Below are positions 7,910 through 16,613 of a stretch of 64,000 bases of DNA, piece after piece. The notes under the pieces were generated by a model. That model was given only the letters and a program-made list of their open reading frames with translations. It was not told the DNA's origin and did not search any database. The DNA is from UBA6168 sp964423205 (lineage in GTDB: Bacteria; Bacteroidota; Bacteroidia; Chitinophagales; Saprospiraceae): the NCBI GenBank assembly GCA_964423205.1, contig CAYRDX010000019.1:1-64000 (forward strand), in the 5' to 3' direction. The translations under genes and the position numbers were made by a program. Within the stretch, counting starts at the first letter, position 1. Each line of letters opens with the position of its first letter.

Positions 7910-8863
7910 TTATGCCTCTTCAAAATGTCGTTCGCGCAGATGGACTATCATGTCCTTGACCATTTTTTCCATATCAAATTCAGGTTTCCAGCCCCAGTCC
8001 TTTTTCGCCAGACTATCGTCAATGCTGACTGGCCAACTATCCGCAATTTGTTGCCTGAAATCTGGATTGTAGCTGACTACAAAATTGGGATAGAAGCGCT
8101 TAATTGAAGCTGTTATTTCAGCTGGGGTAAAACTGGTACCACTCAGGTTATAGCTCGTTCGCACGCTGATTTTCTCTTTTGGAGCATCCATCAACTCCAA
8201 TGTGGCCCGGATAGCATCGTCCATGTAAATCATCGGAAGTCCGGTATCTGCTCTGAGAAAACAGTTATACGGCTTATCAAGTACTGCTGAGTGAAAGATT
8301 TCAACAGCATAGTCTGTCGTCCCCCCACCAGGTTCCGATTGATGCCCAATGACACCCGGATAGCGCAATGAACGAACATCGAGGCCATAACGGTCGAAGT
8401 AATATTGCGACCAAAGTTCACCGGCCACTTTGCTGATACCATAAACCGTTGAAGGGGTTAGCTGTGAAGCCTGCGGCGTAAGTACCCTGGGAATATCTTT
8501 TCCAAAAACCGCAATGGAACTCGGGAAGAATATTTTCTGAACATTCTTTTGGCGGGCCACTTCGAGCACATTGAACAGGCTGGTCATATTGAAGTGCCAG
8601 GTTTTAAGTGGATTAGCCTCACCCTTTGCAGATAAGATAGCTGCCAAATGGTAAATCTGGGTAATGCCAAATTTGTCGACTATTTCAGCGAGGTGACGAT
8701 TATCCAGTACATCCAATTGAATGAAGAAGGGATCTCCGGGATTATCACCTCTGATGTCGGTAGCTACGACATTTGAATATCCGAAAGCCTCCCTTAATGC
8801 ATTTGTCAGTACAGAACCAATTTGCCCGTTAGCGCCAATTACGAGGATTTTCTCTTTGCTCAT
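7910..8863 (-). CDS. L-threonine 3-dehydrogenase, epimerase-type (SDR family)
   Basis: A 317-residue extended short-chain dehydrogenase. It has the NAD-binding GANGQIG at residues 9-15, a Ser in FFPSSIAVFG and the catalytic YxxxK in STVYGISKVAGE. It resembles UDP-galactose 4-epimerases but has the signature of the Flavobacterium/Cupriavidus-type L-threonine dehydrogenases (RSLRYPGVIG, GGGTTDYAVEIF). It would oxidise threonine to 2-amino-3-ketobutyrate using NAD+. Its position immediately before kbl makes this substrate far more likely than a nucleotide sugar. It is unrelated to the zinc-dependent E. coli Tdh. Confidence 0.9.
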   Translation of the reverse strand: MSKEKILVIGANGQIGSVLTNALREAFGYSNVVATDIRGDNPGDPFFIQLDVLDNRHLAEIVDKFGITQIYHLAAILSAKGEANPLKTWHFNMTSLFNVLEVARQKNVQKIFFPSSIAVFGKDIPRVLTPQASQLTPSTVYGISKVAGELWSQYYFDRYGLDVRSLRYPGVIGHQSEPGGGTTDYAVEIFHSAVLDKPYNCFLRADTGLPMIYMDDAIRATLELMDAPKEKISVRTSYNLSGTSFTPAEITASIKRFYPNFVVSYNPDFRQQIADSWPVSIDDSLAKKDWGWKPEFDMEKMVKDMIVHLRERHFEEA

Positions 8864-8931
8864 AGTTGAATTAGGTAAGAAAGTGTAGTTACGCTACTGT
8901 TGTTCGAGGCCCGAAATTAAGAAAAGTATCC

Positions 8932-9390
8932 CTATGAAGCATCAAAGCTGGCAGGGACTTCTGTCAGGAAAGTGTATGATTCATCAAGGTAGTTCATTTC
9001 ACAGCAGTAGGATTGCATTCCGTTTGTCACCAGCAGGTACCTGACTTTCAAAGGCAAATTGTAAATTGCTATCTGGTGAAAAGTTGACTGAGATACCGAA
9101 ACGGAAGGTGCTTTACACTCCACCATCATCAGCGGTTTCATATTTTCATCGTAAATGAGCAAGTCAAACCGCTTTGTCAATTCATTTACCTTCAGTGATT
9201 TCTCTACACTTATCCTGTTTATGGAATAACCTTTTTCTTCAACCAGATATAACATGACCAACTGCCGTACAACTTCCTCCGGCGTCTGGACTAAAAACTT
9301 CTTCCTGACTGTGTCAAATAAATAGAGCTTGCCTTCTTTGCGTTTGAAACGCAGTTTGCCTTGTAACTCGAGAAGGTTTAGTTCAATCAT
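8932..9390 (-). CDS. HsdR N-terminal-domain protein (stand-alone PD-(D/E)XK-like)
   Basis: A 152-residue protein from the ATG at 9390, which has a purine-rich GAGAGAA just before it. The frame is open to a TTG at 9453 but the extra residues do not resemble the family. It has LLELQGKLRFKRKEGKLYLFDTVRKKFLVQTPEEVVRQ and then RFDLLIYDENMKPLMMVECKAP, where Asp, Glu and Lys match the PD-(D/E)XK nuclease core. Bacteroidota commonly carry this single-domain relative of type I restriction R subunits without any HsdM or HsdS, as here. Its function is not known; an intact restriction system is not present nearby. Confidence 0.75.
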   Translation of the reverse strand: MIELNLLELQGKLRFKRKEGKLYLFDTVRKKFLVQTPEEVVRQLVMLYLVEEKGYSINRISVEKSLKVNELTKRFDLLIYDENMKPLMMVECKAPSVSVSQSTFHQIAIYNLPLKVRYLLVTNGMQSYCCEMNYLDESYTFLTEVPASFDAS

Positions 9391-9457
9391 TTCTCTCAGT
9401 ATGCCAATAAAATGTGTAACCCGAAACAATTGCTCAGGGTTACAAAGGGTCAAACCG

Positions 9458-12400
9458 TCATCTCAGCAAGGTGACGTCGCCTCGTAACACTCTCTCTGGC
9501 TGATTGGTTCCTGGAATTTTGTACTTGACATAGAAAACATAGACATCAGAAGCTGCTGGTGAGCCTTTGAAATAACCATCCCAGCCTTCCAGACCATTTT
9601 CGTTATTGTAAACCAGTTGCCCCCAGCGATTCCAAACTTTGAATTCGACAATAGTAACCGGATTTTTTGAAATCAATTTAAAGGTATTGTTGATCAAGTC
9701 ATCGTTTGGTGTGAAAACAGTTGGGATTCTGACCGGATTATCCTTTATCACAACTCGTATCGTATCAAATACCTGGCAACCAAACTGGTTGGTAATGAGT
9801 ACACCATAGGACAAAACCTGATCGGCCTCCACATCCGGAGCAGTTTGTGGGCCAAAAGCACCTGTTTGAGTTTTTCCTAGTGACTGCCCAAACAGGAACC
9901 ACTCATAAGTTGCGCCAGGTGCAGAGCCACTTAAAACATTGACATTCAGATTGTATTGCTCTCCTTCGTAAATATCCAAAGTATCATTACCCACTTCTTT
10001 TACCACTTTCGATGTAATGGTTGGCAATGGATTAACGGTTATGACAACGGTATCGCGTTTTATAAAACATGTTGGGTTCTGATCCTGAACCGTGAGGAAA
10101 TACCTTGCCGTAGCGTTGGGTATGATGGTGAGGTCGGGCAAAGTGCTCAGAAGAACTCCATTTTCATTGCGCCAAGTGTAGGTAACCCCAGTTTTACTGG
10201 GTCGGGCCGTTAATTTGGCCGTCTGCCCTCGACAGATGGCTGTATCAGCAATCGCGGGCAGTGTGAAATCCTGAGGCACATTAATAGTGAGCTGGGCTGA
10301 AATCGGGCAATTCTTGTTTACCGCGTTCAATGTATAGGTAGTCGTCCTTGTAGGCGAAACCAATGGCCGTGGGCTTGTAGAGTTAAGGCTTCCGTCTGAT
10401 GCTGTCCAGGTGTATGTCGAGGTGGGGTCATTAAACTCATTCAACAGGATTTGCTGCCCCGGGCAAATAGTTGTCACTGAGGGGAATTGAAATAAAGGCA
10501 ATGGTGTTACCGGAACTGTTATACTGCCATTTACCGGACAACCTTCCAATTCTGCCTTGACATTGTAAGTGGCTGATTGCATCAGCGTTGCAACGGGTTC
10601 CTTACACTCTGTGCAGGAAAGCCCGGTAACAGGTTCCCACTTGTAGTCCTTTGTACCTGGGGGTGCCGTAACCCTGAATTTCACCGAGCCACCCTGACAT
10701 ATTGTGGTATCAGGAAGAACCGTCAACTGATTGGGCAAAATGACTTTGATGGCGATGCTATCCGTAGATTTACAGGCATTAATAGTGGTAGTGCGCTTAT
10801 AAACAGCAGTTTCCGTCGCATAAAATACCAGATTCAGAAAACTGTCCGGTGTCTGAGCGCCGGGCAAAGGTTGAATCCATTCGATTTTTATGTTTCTATG
10901 ACTTGCAGGCTCGTATGTTGGCGAAGTCAGATAAACCTCTTCACCCTGGCAGTATGCCGATTTCGCGGGTGCAGCCTTTATTCTTAAGTCCGGAATAGAG
11001 TCAACATATACCAATACAGAATCCACTACTTTGCAATTCGCAGTTTCCAAAATCGCAAAATACCATGTTGACACTTTAGGGAACACCCGCACAGAATCTG
11101 CCCTTACCTGAATCATACTCGTCTTAGGTATCCAGGTCAGCCCTACTCCATTGGTGGTGGTGGTAGCCCTGAGTCCTACTGTATCACCAACGCAAAGGAA
11201 AATGGTATCGCGACCCAATATGTTCACATCTGCTGGAATAACATCGACTTTTACAAAACCTGTATCACGGCAATTTCCTCCAGTACTAACACCAATTAAT
11301 CTGTAGGTCGTAGTCGCATCCGGAGTAGCCAAAGGCCCTGAAACAGTTGAGGAAGAAAGCCCTGTGGCCGGAGTCCATGAATATTTAGTGCTGGTGCTGT
11401 TGATGTTCTCACCAAGAATAACACTGTAATTTTGACAAATGGTAGTGTCCTTTGCCAATTTTGGGAATTCAAATCCTTCTACATTCACTGCGATGGTATC
11501 GAAAACAGAACACGATCCCACCTCCAGTGCGGCAATCAATGCTAAGGTTGCAGGTGCAGTATTTACGGGGAACTGAATGGAAGCTTTCGTCGGGTCAGCC
11601 AGGTTCACATCCGTTGAAATCCAACGAATTTGCAGGTCCCCGACATTGTTCTTTGCTGTAAGTTTGACCGTATCGCCTTGACATGCTGTCAAAGTCCCGG
11701 GTATGATTTCTAATTGTGGTTCTACAACTCTTAAATAAACGGAGTCCCTATCCGAACAAATTCCGGAAATACCGGTAACATAAACCCACTGACTAAAAGG
11801 TGGGCAGGCCGTAGGATTAGGAATAAAAGGGTTGGCAAAAACTGAAACCGGCGTCCAGGCATAGTGAGTTGCACCGGTAGCCTCCAACTGTAAACAGCCA
11901 TTCTTGCAGACCAGTAGCGTGTCTTTTGGAGCATTAAGTATTTCTACGTCAATAGCATCATCTATGACTATTTTAAGTTCGCCAAGGGTCATATCACCGC
12001 AACCATAATCTTTGGTCAACTGAACCAAAATGGTTTCCCTACCCTCATTAAGTGCATCCGCTATACCCGTAATAGGCCAGGTAAAGGAAGGCTGGGCAGG
12101 AGTGAACGTTAAAAATTCCGGGATAGTTAACTGGTAATCGATTCCAAAGATTGCTGTTCCTCCCAGTTTTACCCTGTAGGATACAGGTTCAGTAACAGTG
12201 TGATTAAGTGATACGGTTATTTCATCGGGAATAACTGAACAGGTTTCGGAAATATAGTCCACACCATTCTTAAAGGCAATGCTGATGTTGGGTGAACCAC
12301 CTTTGATATCTGAAATAAGCACTCCTGAGTCGTATTGGTCGTCCAAACGGTCTCCGATAGCCAGCTTCAATTGATAAGTATTGCAGGGTATGGTTTTTAC

Positions 12401-13924
12401 CCTTGCGGTCAGACTTTTCTTTTTGCCCAGATAATCAGAAGTGAGACCATCAAATACAATGCTCTTACCCTCCTCATTATTCCTGTAATATTCCCAGTTA
12501 TTTTTCTGATTGACAGAGTTGATTTGAATTGGAGTGCCATCGGGTAAGGTGGCAATATTGAATTTATTTCCCAAATCGGGATCACCCGTTATCCCGGGTC
12601 CACTTACCAGAAAGGCAAACAAATCATTAAAGTGAGTTTCCACGAACTCAGGATATTCCTCTGACCCGAAAATGTATTCAAATGTGAGTTCATCGGTGGC
12701 GGCGAAAACTTCCAGTTCAACCACACAGGCGTCCAGTGATTTTTCAAGACTGCCACTTTTTCTGGAAATGGCATCGAGGTCAGGATCGCCAGGGAAACCA
12801 TTGCCGGTACTCGCAAAAGCAGAGCCAGGATTAGCAGCATTTTTAGCTTCACCGGTGCTGAGAATCAGACCTTTCTCCATTCCCAAATCCGTACCTGGAC
12901 CGGCAGTAAATATCCCCGCACTGCCTTTGGGACAATTGACACTTTTGACAGATACTTTCGTCTTGCCAGCAGCAATGTTCTTTACGATTTCATCAACAGG
13001 AATTGCGGTATTCACCTTAATGGCGGAATAATTTGGACATGGCTGTGATGAACACTGCCAGGTTCCGCAAAAACCGCGGAAAGTTGCATTGCCATTTGAC
13101 TTAAACTGCAATGTCAAACAGCCGCTTTTTGCGTTAACAGTATAGGCTACTCCACCATTCTGAGTAGTGAAGCCTGTTCCTGAAATCTGACCAATTACTG
13201 GAGAATTGATGTTGGGGCCATCGTAAAAAGTGAGAATATCATTTTTTGTTTCCAACTCGTAATAATCCAGTGTAAAGTTGATACAAGTGGAAGGTGCGGT
13301 AGGACAAATAGTATAGGAGAAATTCTCGTTATTGCTGTAATTGCCATTGGGTCCACCACTGTCGCAAATGTAACCCGAGCAGGCGGAGCTATTTCCCTGA
13401 TTAATTAATGCGGATAGCGGTTTTTGTATAACACAAACATTGAATGAACCCGCATTGGTGCCGGTAGTTGCCCAATCATTTACCCTTAAGAAATAAGTCC
13501 CGGGAGTTAAACCAGGCATATCCAGTGACACTGACGATTCACCATTATATGAGGTATTGCAGGCCAACAATTGCAAGCCATTCATGGAACAATTTCCTTT
13601 ATACACCGCAAGTTGTGGGTTTTTCATTGCAGCAACACCCTGATTTGTATTGGCAACACCATTTATACTTATCCGGTAATTCGTAATCCCGGCAACGGCA
13701 ACAAAAGAAAACCAAACATCACGTTGGGGGGTGGTTCTGAAACAAGGTGGAAAGTTGTGGGTTCCAATGTTACTTTCAGTGGCATTTACATTGCTGTACA
13801 AGACCCCTGTCTGGCAAACTGGTGCATTGCCCAATGTGATAAGACCATTACAATTATCATTCACGGGTTGGCCAAAGACAGAAACTGAAATGGCCAGGAG
13901 GAGAACAGTGAGGTATTGCTTCAT
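9458..13924 (-). CDS. Giant T9SS-secreted adhesin-like protein with CHU_C C-terminal domain
   Basis: A 1488-residue secreted protein. It begins with a signal peptide (MKQYLTVLLLAISVSVFG, then QPVNDNC). Residues around 30-170 resemble a PPC-like surface domain and 180-295 a CUB-like cysteine-paired domain (CSGYICDSGG ... GFCGTWQC). About 300-560 is a choice-of-anchor L domain (FTAGPGTDLGMEKGLILSTG, FIFGSEEY-like EYIFGSEEYPEF). A Calx-beta-like segment follows, then roughly eight Ig/PKD-like repeats each opening with a C(Q/R)G or ICQG unit. The last ~90 residues (VRIPTVFTPNDDLINN, WNRWGQLVY, GWDGYFKG) are the type B T9SS sorting domain. It is likely displayed on the cell surface; ligand unknown. 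Confidence 0.88.
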   Translation of the reverse strand: MKQYLTVLLLAISVSVFGQPVNDNCNGLITLGNAPVCQTGVLYSNVNATESNIGTHNFPPCFRTTPQRDVWFSFVAVAGITNYRISINGVANTNQGVAAMKNPQLAVYKGNCSMNGLQLLACNTSYNGESSVSLDMPGLTPGTYFLRVNDWATTGTNAGSFNVCVIQKPLSALINQGNSSACSGYICDSGGPNGNYSNNENFSYTICPTAPSTCINFTLDYYELETKNDILTFYDGPNINSPVIGQISGTGFTTQNGGVAYTVNAKSGCLTLQFKSNGNATFRGFCGTWQCSSQPCPNYSAIKVNTAIPVDEIVKNIAAGKTKVSVKSVNCPKGSAGIFTAGPGTDLGMEKGLILSTGEAKNAANPGSAFASTGNGFPGDPDLDAISRKSGSLEKSLDACVVELEVFAATDELTFEYIFGSEEYPEFVETHFNDLFAFLVSGPGITGDPDLGNKFNIATLPDGTPIQINSVNQKNNWEYYRNNEEGKSIVFDGLTSDYLGKKKSLTARVKTIPCNTYQLKLAIGDRLDDQYDSGVLISDIKGGSPNISIAFKNGVDYISETCSVIPDEITVSLNHTVTEPVSYRVKLGGTAIFGIDYQLTIPEFLTFTPAQPSFTWPITGIADALNEGRETILVQLTKDYGCGDMTLGELKIVIDDAIDVEILNAPKDTLLVCKNGCLQLEATGATHYAWTPVSVFANPFIPNPTACPPFSQWVYVTGISGICSDRDSVYLRVVEPQLEIIPGTLTACQGDTVKLTAKNNVGDLQIRWISTDVNLADPTKASIQFPVNTAPATLALIAALEVGSCSVFDTIAVNVEGFEFPKLAKDTTICQNYSVILGENINSTSTKYSWTPATGLSSSTVSGPLATPDATTTYRLIGVSTGGNCRDTGFVKVDVIPADVNILGRDTIFLCVGDTVGLRATTTTNGVGLTWIPKTSMIQVRADSVRVFPKVSTWYFAILETANCKVVDSVLVYVDSIPDLRIKAAPAKSAYCQGEEVYLTSPTYEPASHRNIKIEWIQPLPGAQTPDSFLNLVFYATETAVYKRTTTINACKSTDSIAIKVILPNQLTVLPDTTICQGGSVKFRVTAPPGTKDYKWEPVTGLSCTECKEPVATLMQSATYNVKAELEGCPVNGSITVPVTPLPLFQFPSVTTICPGQQILLNEFNDPTSTYTWTASDGSLNSTSPRPLVSPTRTTTYTLNAVNKNCPISAQLTINVPQDFTLPAIADTAICRGQTAKLTARPSKTGVTYTWRNENGVLLSTLPDLTIIPNATARYFLTVQDQNPTCFIKRDTVVITVNPLPTITSKVVKEVGNDTLDIYEGEQYNLNVNVLSGSAPGATYEWFLFGQSLGKTQTGAFGPQTAPDVEADQVLSYGVLITNQFGCQVFDTIRVVIKDNPVRIPTVFTPNDDLINNTFKLISKNPVTIVEFKVWNRWGQLVYNNENGLEGWDGYFKGSPAASDVYVFYVKYKIPGTNQPERVLRGDVTLLR

Positions 13925-14203
13925 AATTTAGGTGATTGCAATCTGCTTTCTTGAAATAGTTCATGCAGAGTGATACGAAGTTAATTGCTTTCCGGTGCCA
14001 AAAATAAACATGCTCGCCCAATCGGTGTCGGTAAAGTGCCATTTCTTGTGAAATGTTCATAATAAGGGCCTTCCCGACCTTGTTTAATGTATTTGAATCA
14101 GGTGATATTTCTATACCATTTGGTTGTCCAATTGGTTACAAAAAGGTCTTGTTTTCTTTTTATGCCTAAATATCTGCCTAAATTCGGGCGATCGTAAACT
14201 AAT
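13925..14203. other. Intergenic region upstream of the adhesin gene
   Basis: No convincing gene is present. On the minus strand a TATTTTTG -7-like box (complement of 13999-14006) lies about 75 bases before the adhesin ATG, without a properly spaced -33 element. The rest is unremarkable AT-rich sequence leading into the first copy of the 70-bp repeat. Confidence 0.4.
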
Positions 14204-14273
14204 TAATGAGACAAAAATAAAGTTGCCAAATTGTTTTCTTAACCACTTGAAAATCAGTTGGAAAACTTTTGCC
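14204..14273 (+). repeat. 70-bp dispersed repeat, copy 1
   Basis: This 70-base segment matches 17481-17550 at 67 of 70 positions in the same orientation. It is followed by low-complexity ttttgcc/ttttta units up to about 14303. It lies immediately before a truncated thioredoxin-like reading frame. It has no coding content of its own. Confidence 0.85.
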
Positions 14274-14323
14274 TTTTGCCTTTTTACTTTTGCCTTTTTA
14301 CTAAGTTATGTGCGAGAAATAAC

Positions 14324-14539
14324 ATGCTCTTCATTGTGCTGATGGACACTACCGATGAAGTGATTACAAAATATGGTGTGGATGGGATCCCCACTAAGTT
14401 TATTCTAGATAAAGAAGGACGCATCCGGTTTAAGAGCATTGGATACGGCGGGGACAATGATGCGCTAGTCCGTGAACTGGAGATGATGATCGAATTGGCA
14501 GGTGGTCCCAACCCCAAAGCACTAGTCAGCAAACCATAA
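14324..14539 (+). pseudogene. Remnant C-terminus of a TlpA/thioredoxin-like protein
   Basis: The frame encodes 71 residues that read as the last third of a TlpA-type thioredoxin: VLMDTTDEVITKYGVDGIP with the cis-proline motif GIPTKF, then ILDKEGRIRFKSIGYGG. The CxxC active site and everything before it are missing. Sequence immediately upstream is the 70-bp repeat and its low-complexity tail, not coding sequence. A longer open frame back to 14258 only reads through the repeat. It is best treated as the 3' remnant of a gene whose 5' part was lost. Confidence 0.8.
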
Positions 14540-14550
14540 TAAAGTTTTGC

Positions 14551-14934
14551 TTAAAAGCCCGGCGGATCGGTTTTAACCATTTTTCCGATCTGCTGGGCTA
14601 AATTCAGGCATTGAGCAACTTTTTCTGGATCCATGCAAAAGCAATCGTTTTGCTCGGTGGTTTCCAGCTTGCATAAGATGATACTCAAATCCACCTCTGA
14701 AAAACGGGCGTCCATAAGGGCGCATTTTTCCAATAAAACTTCAGGAGAAGAATCCTCTGCTTCCTGACCATTGGCTACAAGAAATGCATTGAGGTAGGCT
14801 GAAACGGCATTCCGGGTGTTATGACAAACACCATAGGTCACCACATCTTCAGATGAACGATTGATTTCTTTTTCTGCATCCCGCAGTAGTGTTTCGCCTT
14901 TGTGTATCCAAATCCTTTGACTGCTAATAGACAT
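14551..14934 (-). CDS. Small HEPN-like hypothetical protein
   Basis: A 127-residue, mainly helical protein. The segment CHNTRNAVSAYLNAFLVANG followed by a spacer and LLEKCALMDARF resembles the helix pair of HEPN domains, but the RxxxxxH catalytic motif of HEPN RNases is not evident. It has an unusual number of cysteines for a cytoplasmic protein (including CFCMDPEKVAQC). The gene stops 11 bases after the convergent thioredoxin remnant and is not paired with a nucleotidyltransferase antitoxin. The family assignment is tentative. Confidence 0.55.
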   Translation of the reverse strand: MSISSQRIWIHKGETLLRDAEKEINRSSEDVVTYGVCHNTRNAVSAYLNAFLVANGQEAEDSSPEVLLEKCALMDARFSEVDLSIILCKLETTEQNDCFCMDPEKVAQCLNLAQQIGKMVKTDPPGF

Positions 14935-15008
14935 CTCCTGATAATTAGTTTAGTTCATTACGAAAGGAGGACAAACTTACACAGTTTTTTTCACTGAGCT
15001 ATTGGTGC

Positions 15009-15827
15009 TTATTTCCTTCGCAAATCCGTGTATGAAAATCCAACAACTGGAGTGAATCCCAAAGTTTGATGATAAGACCCGGCAATATCCAGTTCCAACC
15101 CATTCAACACCTTGATACCCAGCCCGAAAGAAGCTGTATTGGCGGCCGATGACACGCCGGCTCTGATTTTTAATAGCTCGGCAGCATGGTACTCAAATCC
15201 TGCCTTGGCAACCACAGGAAAATCCACATCTTTTTCCATTTCAAAAACAACCAACGCCTTTTTTGATGGTGTGTATGCTATTCCAGCTCTGTAAACAGCA
15301 GGTAATCTTTCATCCTTAGTCAATATTACTTTTGCAGGACTAAAAACATGAGTCCCAACGCTCAATTGACTCGAAATTTGTATTAGCAGGCCGATTTCAA
15401 AAGTGAGCACACCTTTGCTGCCATACTCACTGATTCGGGTACCGAGGTAATCGAACTGCGCACCAACAGTTAGGTTTTCCAAAAAGCGGCGGGAATAAGC
15501 CAGGCCGATTTTCTGTTGTTTAAAATCTTCAAACCCGAATTGCTGAGCCACTACTCCAAAAGTGCCCGATTTAGTAGGAATGGCAGCACCCAGTCCAATT
15601 TGCCGAAGTTCCGACAACATAAAACGTTGTTCGGCAAATGCTGCAACGGAAATACTCGCCAAATGGGACAATCCGGCCTGATTGGAAAACAAGCCCTGGG
15701 CATCAATAAAGGTTACTGAGACATTCCCCATTGCCGAAGCCCTGGCACCTGCTGCCCTGTATTGTGCAAGTACGGTTTGAGCCCATAAAAAAGAACTAAT
15801 CAGCAAAAACAGCCTGAATTTGTGCAT
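15009..15827 (-). CDS. PorV/PorQ-like outer-membrane beta-barrel protein
   Basis: A 272-residue protein from the ATG at 15827, chosen because it begins directly with a signal peptide (MHKFRLFLLISSFLWAQTVLAQ); the frame extends to a TTG at 15851. After the signal comes YRAAGARASAMGNVSVTFIDAQGLFSNQAGL, the start typical of PorV/UPF0164-type barrels (small proteins related to FadL). Alternating aromatic and glycine-rich strands follow to the C-terminus. Related proteins serve T9SS or lipid/solute transport; the specific role here is not known. Confidence 0.7.
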   Translation of the reverse strand: MHKFRLFLLISSFLWAQTVLAQYRAAGARASAMGNVSVTFIDAQGLFSNQAGLSHLASISVAAFAEQRFMLSELRQIGLGAAIPTKSGTFGVVAQQFGFEDFKQQKIGLAYSRRFLENLTVGAQFDYLGTRISEYGSKGVLTFEIGLLIQISSQLSVGTHVFSPAKVILTKDERLPAVYRAGIAYTPSKKALVVFEMEKDVDFPVVAKAGFEYHAAELLKIRAGVSSAANTASFGLGIKVLNGLELDIAGSYHQTLGFTPVVGFSYTDLRRK

Positions 15828-15967
15828 TTGGATTTTAGGTAAAGTTGTCAATTGGGCAGCAATTTAGTAAACCGCCAGAAACTTTTCTTTTGAGAGTAGG
15901 CATCTCATACAATCTAAATACCTTTGCCTCCCGTAACCCAACGTGAATAAATAACTGCAATAAGAGG

Positions 15968-16606
15968 ATGGCAAAACCTTTCATTATAGGTATCACTGGA
16001 GGAAGCGGTTCAGGCAAAACTTCGTTTATTCGTGCGCTCCGGAATTCTTTCACTCCCCATGAACTCTGCATCGTTTCTCAGGATGACTACTATAAACCCA
16101 GAGAACAGCAATTGACAGACTCCATGGGCTACAAGAACTTCGATTTGCCCACATCCATAGACGAAGTTTCTTTTGTGGATGATGTCACAAAGTTGATATC
16201 CGGAGTACAAATCAACCGGACCGAATACACTTTCAATAATGAGAAAGCCAATCCTCAGGTCATCACTTGTTACCCAGCACCAGTGATGGTGGTGGAAGGG
16301 ATATTTGTTTTTCACTTCAAGAACATCTGGAATCTGCTTGACCTGAAGGTTTATCTTCATGCCAAAGAAAACCTGAAAATCATCAGGCGTATTCGCAGAG
16401 ACCAGGTAGAAAGAAATTACCCGGTGGAGGATGTGTTATACCGTTATGAGCATCATGTCATGCCGACTTATGAACACTACATCCTACCATATATCGAGAA
16501 TACCGATATCATCATCAACAACAATAAAAACTTCAAGGCAGGGCTCAACTTAATGGAAAGTTTTATTCGGCAGAAACTCACAATCTTATCTAAAATTACT
16601 CAGTGA
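15968..16606 (+). CDS. udk: Uridine kinase family protein
   Basis: A 212-residue P-loop kinase. The Walker A GGSGSGKT is at residues 11-18, followed by IVSQDDYYKP (catalytic/ substrate Asp), FDLPTSID, and VVEGIFVFH. RRIRRDQVER is the lid. This is the uridine/cytidine kinase layout, phosphorylating the nucleoside to UMP/CMP in pyrimidine salvage. A TACCTTTG box at 15919-15926 lies about 40 bases upstream, though without a well-spaced -33 element. It is divergent from the barrel gene and convergent with the DUF2520 gene, only 7 bases away. Confidence 0.88.
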   Translation: MAKPFIIGITGGSGSGKTSFIRALRNSFTPHELCIVSQDDYYKPREQQLTDSMGYKNFDLPTSIDEVSFVDDVTKLISGVQINRTEYTFNNEKANPQVITCYPAPVMVVEGIFVFHFKNIWNLLDLKVYLHAKENLKIIRRIRRDQVERNYPVEDVLYRYEHHVMPTYEHYILPYIENTDIIINNNKNFKAGLNLMESFIRQKLTILSKITQ

Positions 16607-16613
16607 GAAAGAA

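Noticed and set aside
12672..13031. A 119-residue frame on the plus strand inside the adhesin gene
   Set aside because: It is antisense to a strongly supported reading frame and shows no recognisable protein features.
14258..14323. N-terminal extension of the thioredoxin-like frame
   Set aside because: It translates the repeat tail (ENFCLLPFYFCLF) and has no similarity to the family, so it is chance reading-through.
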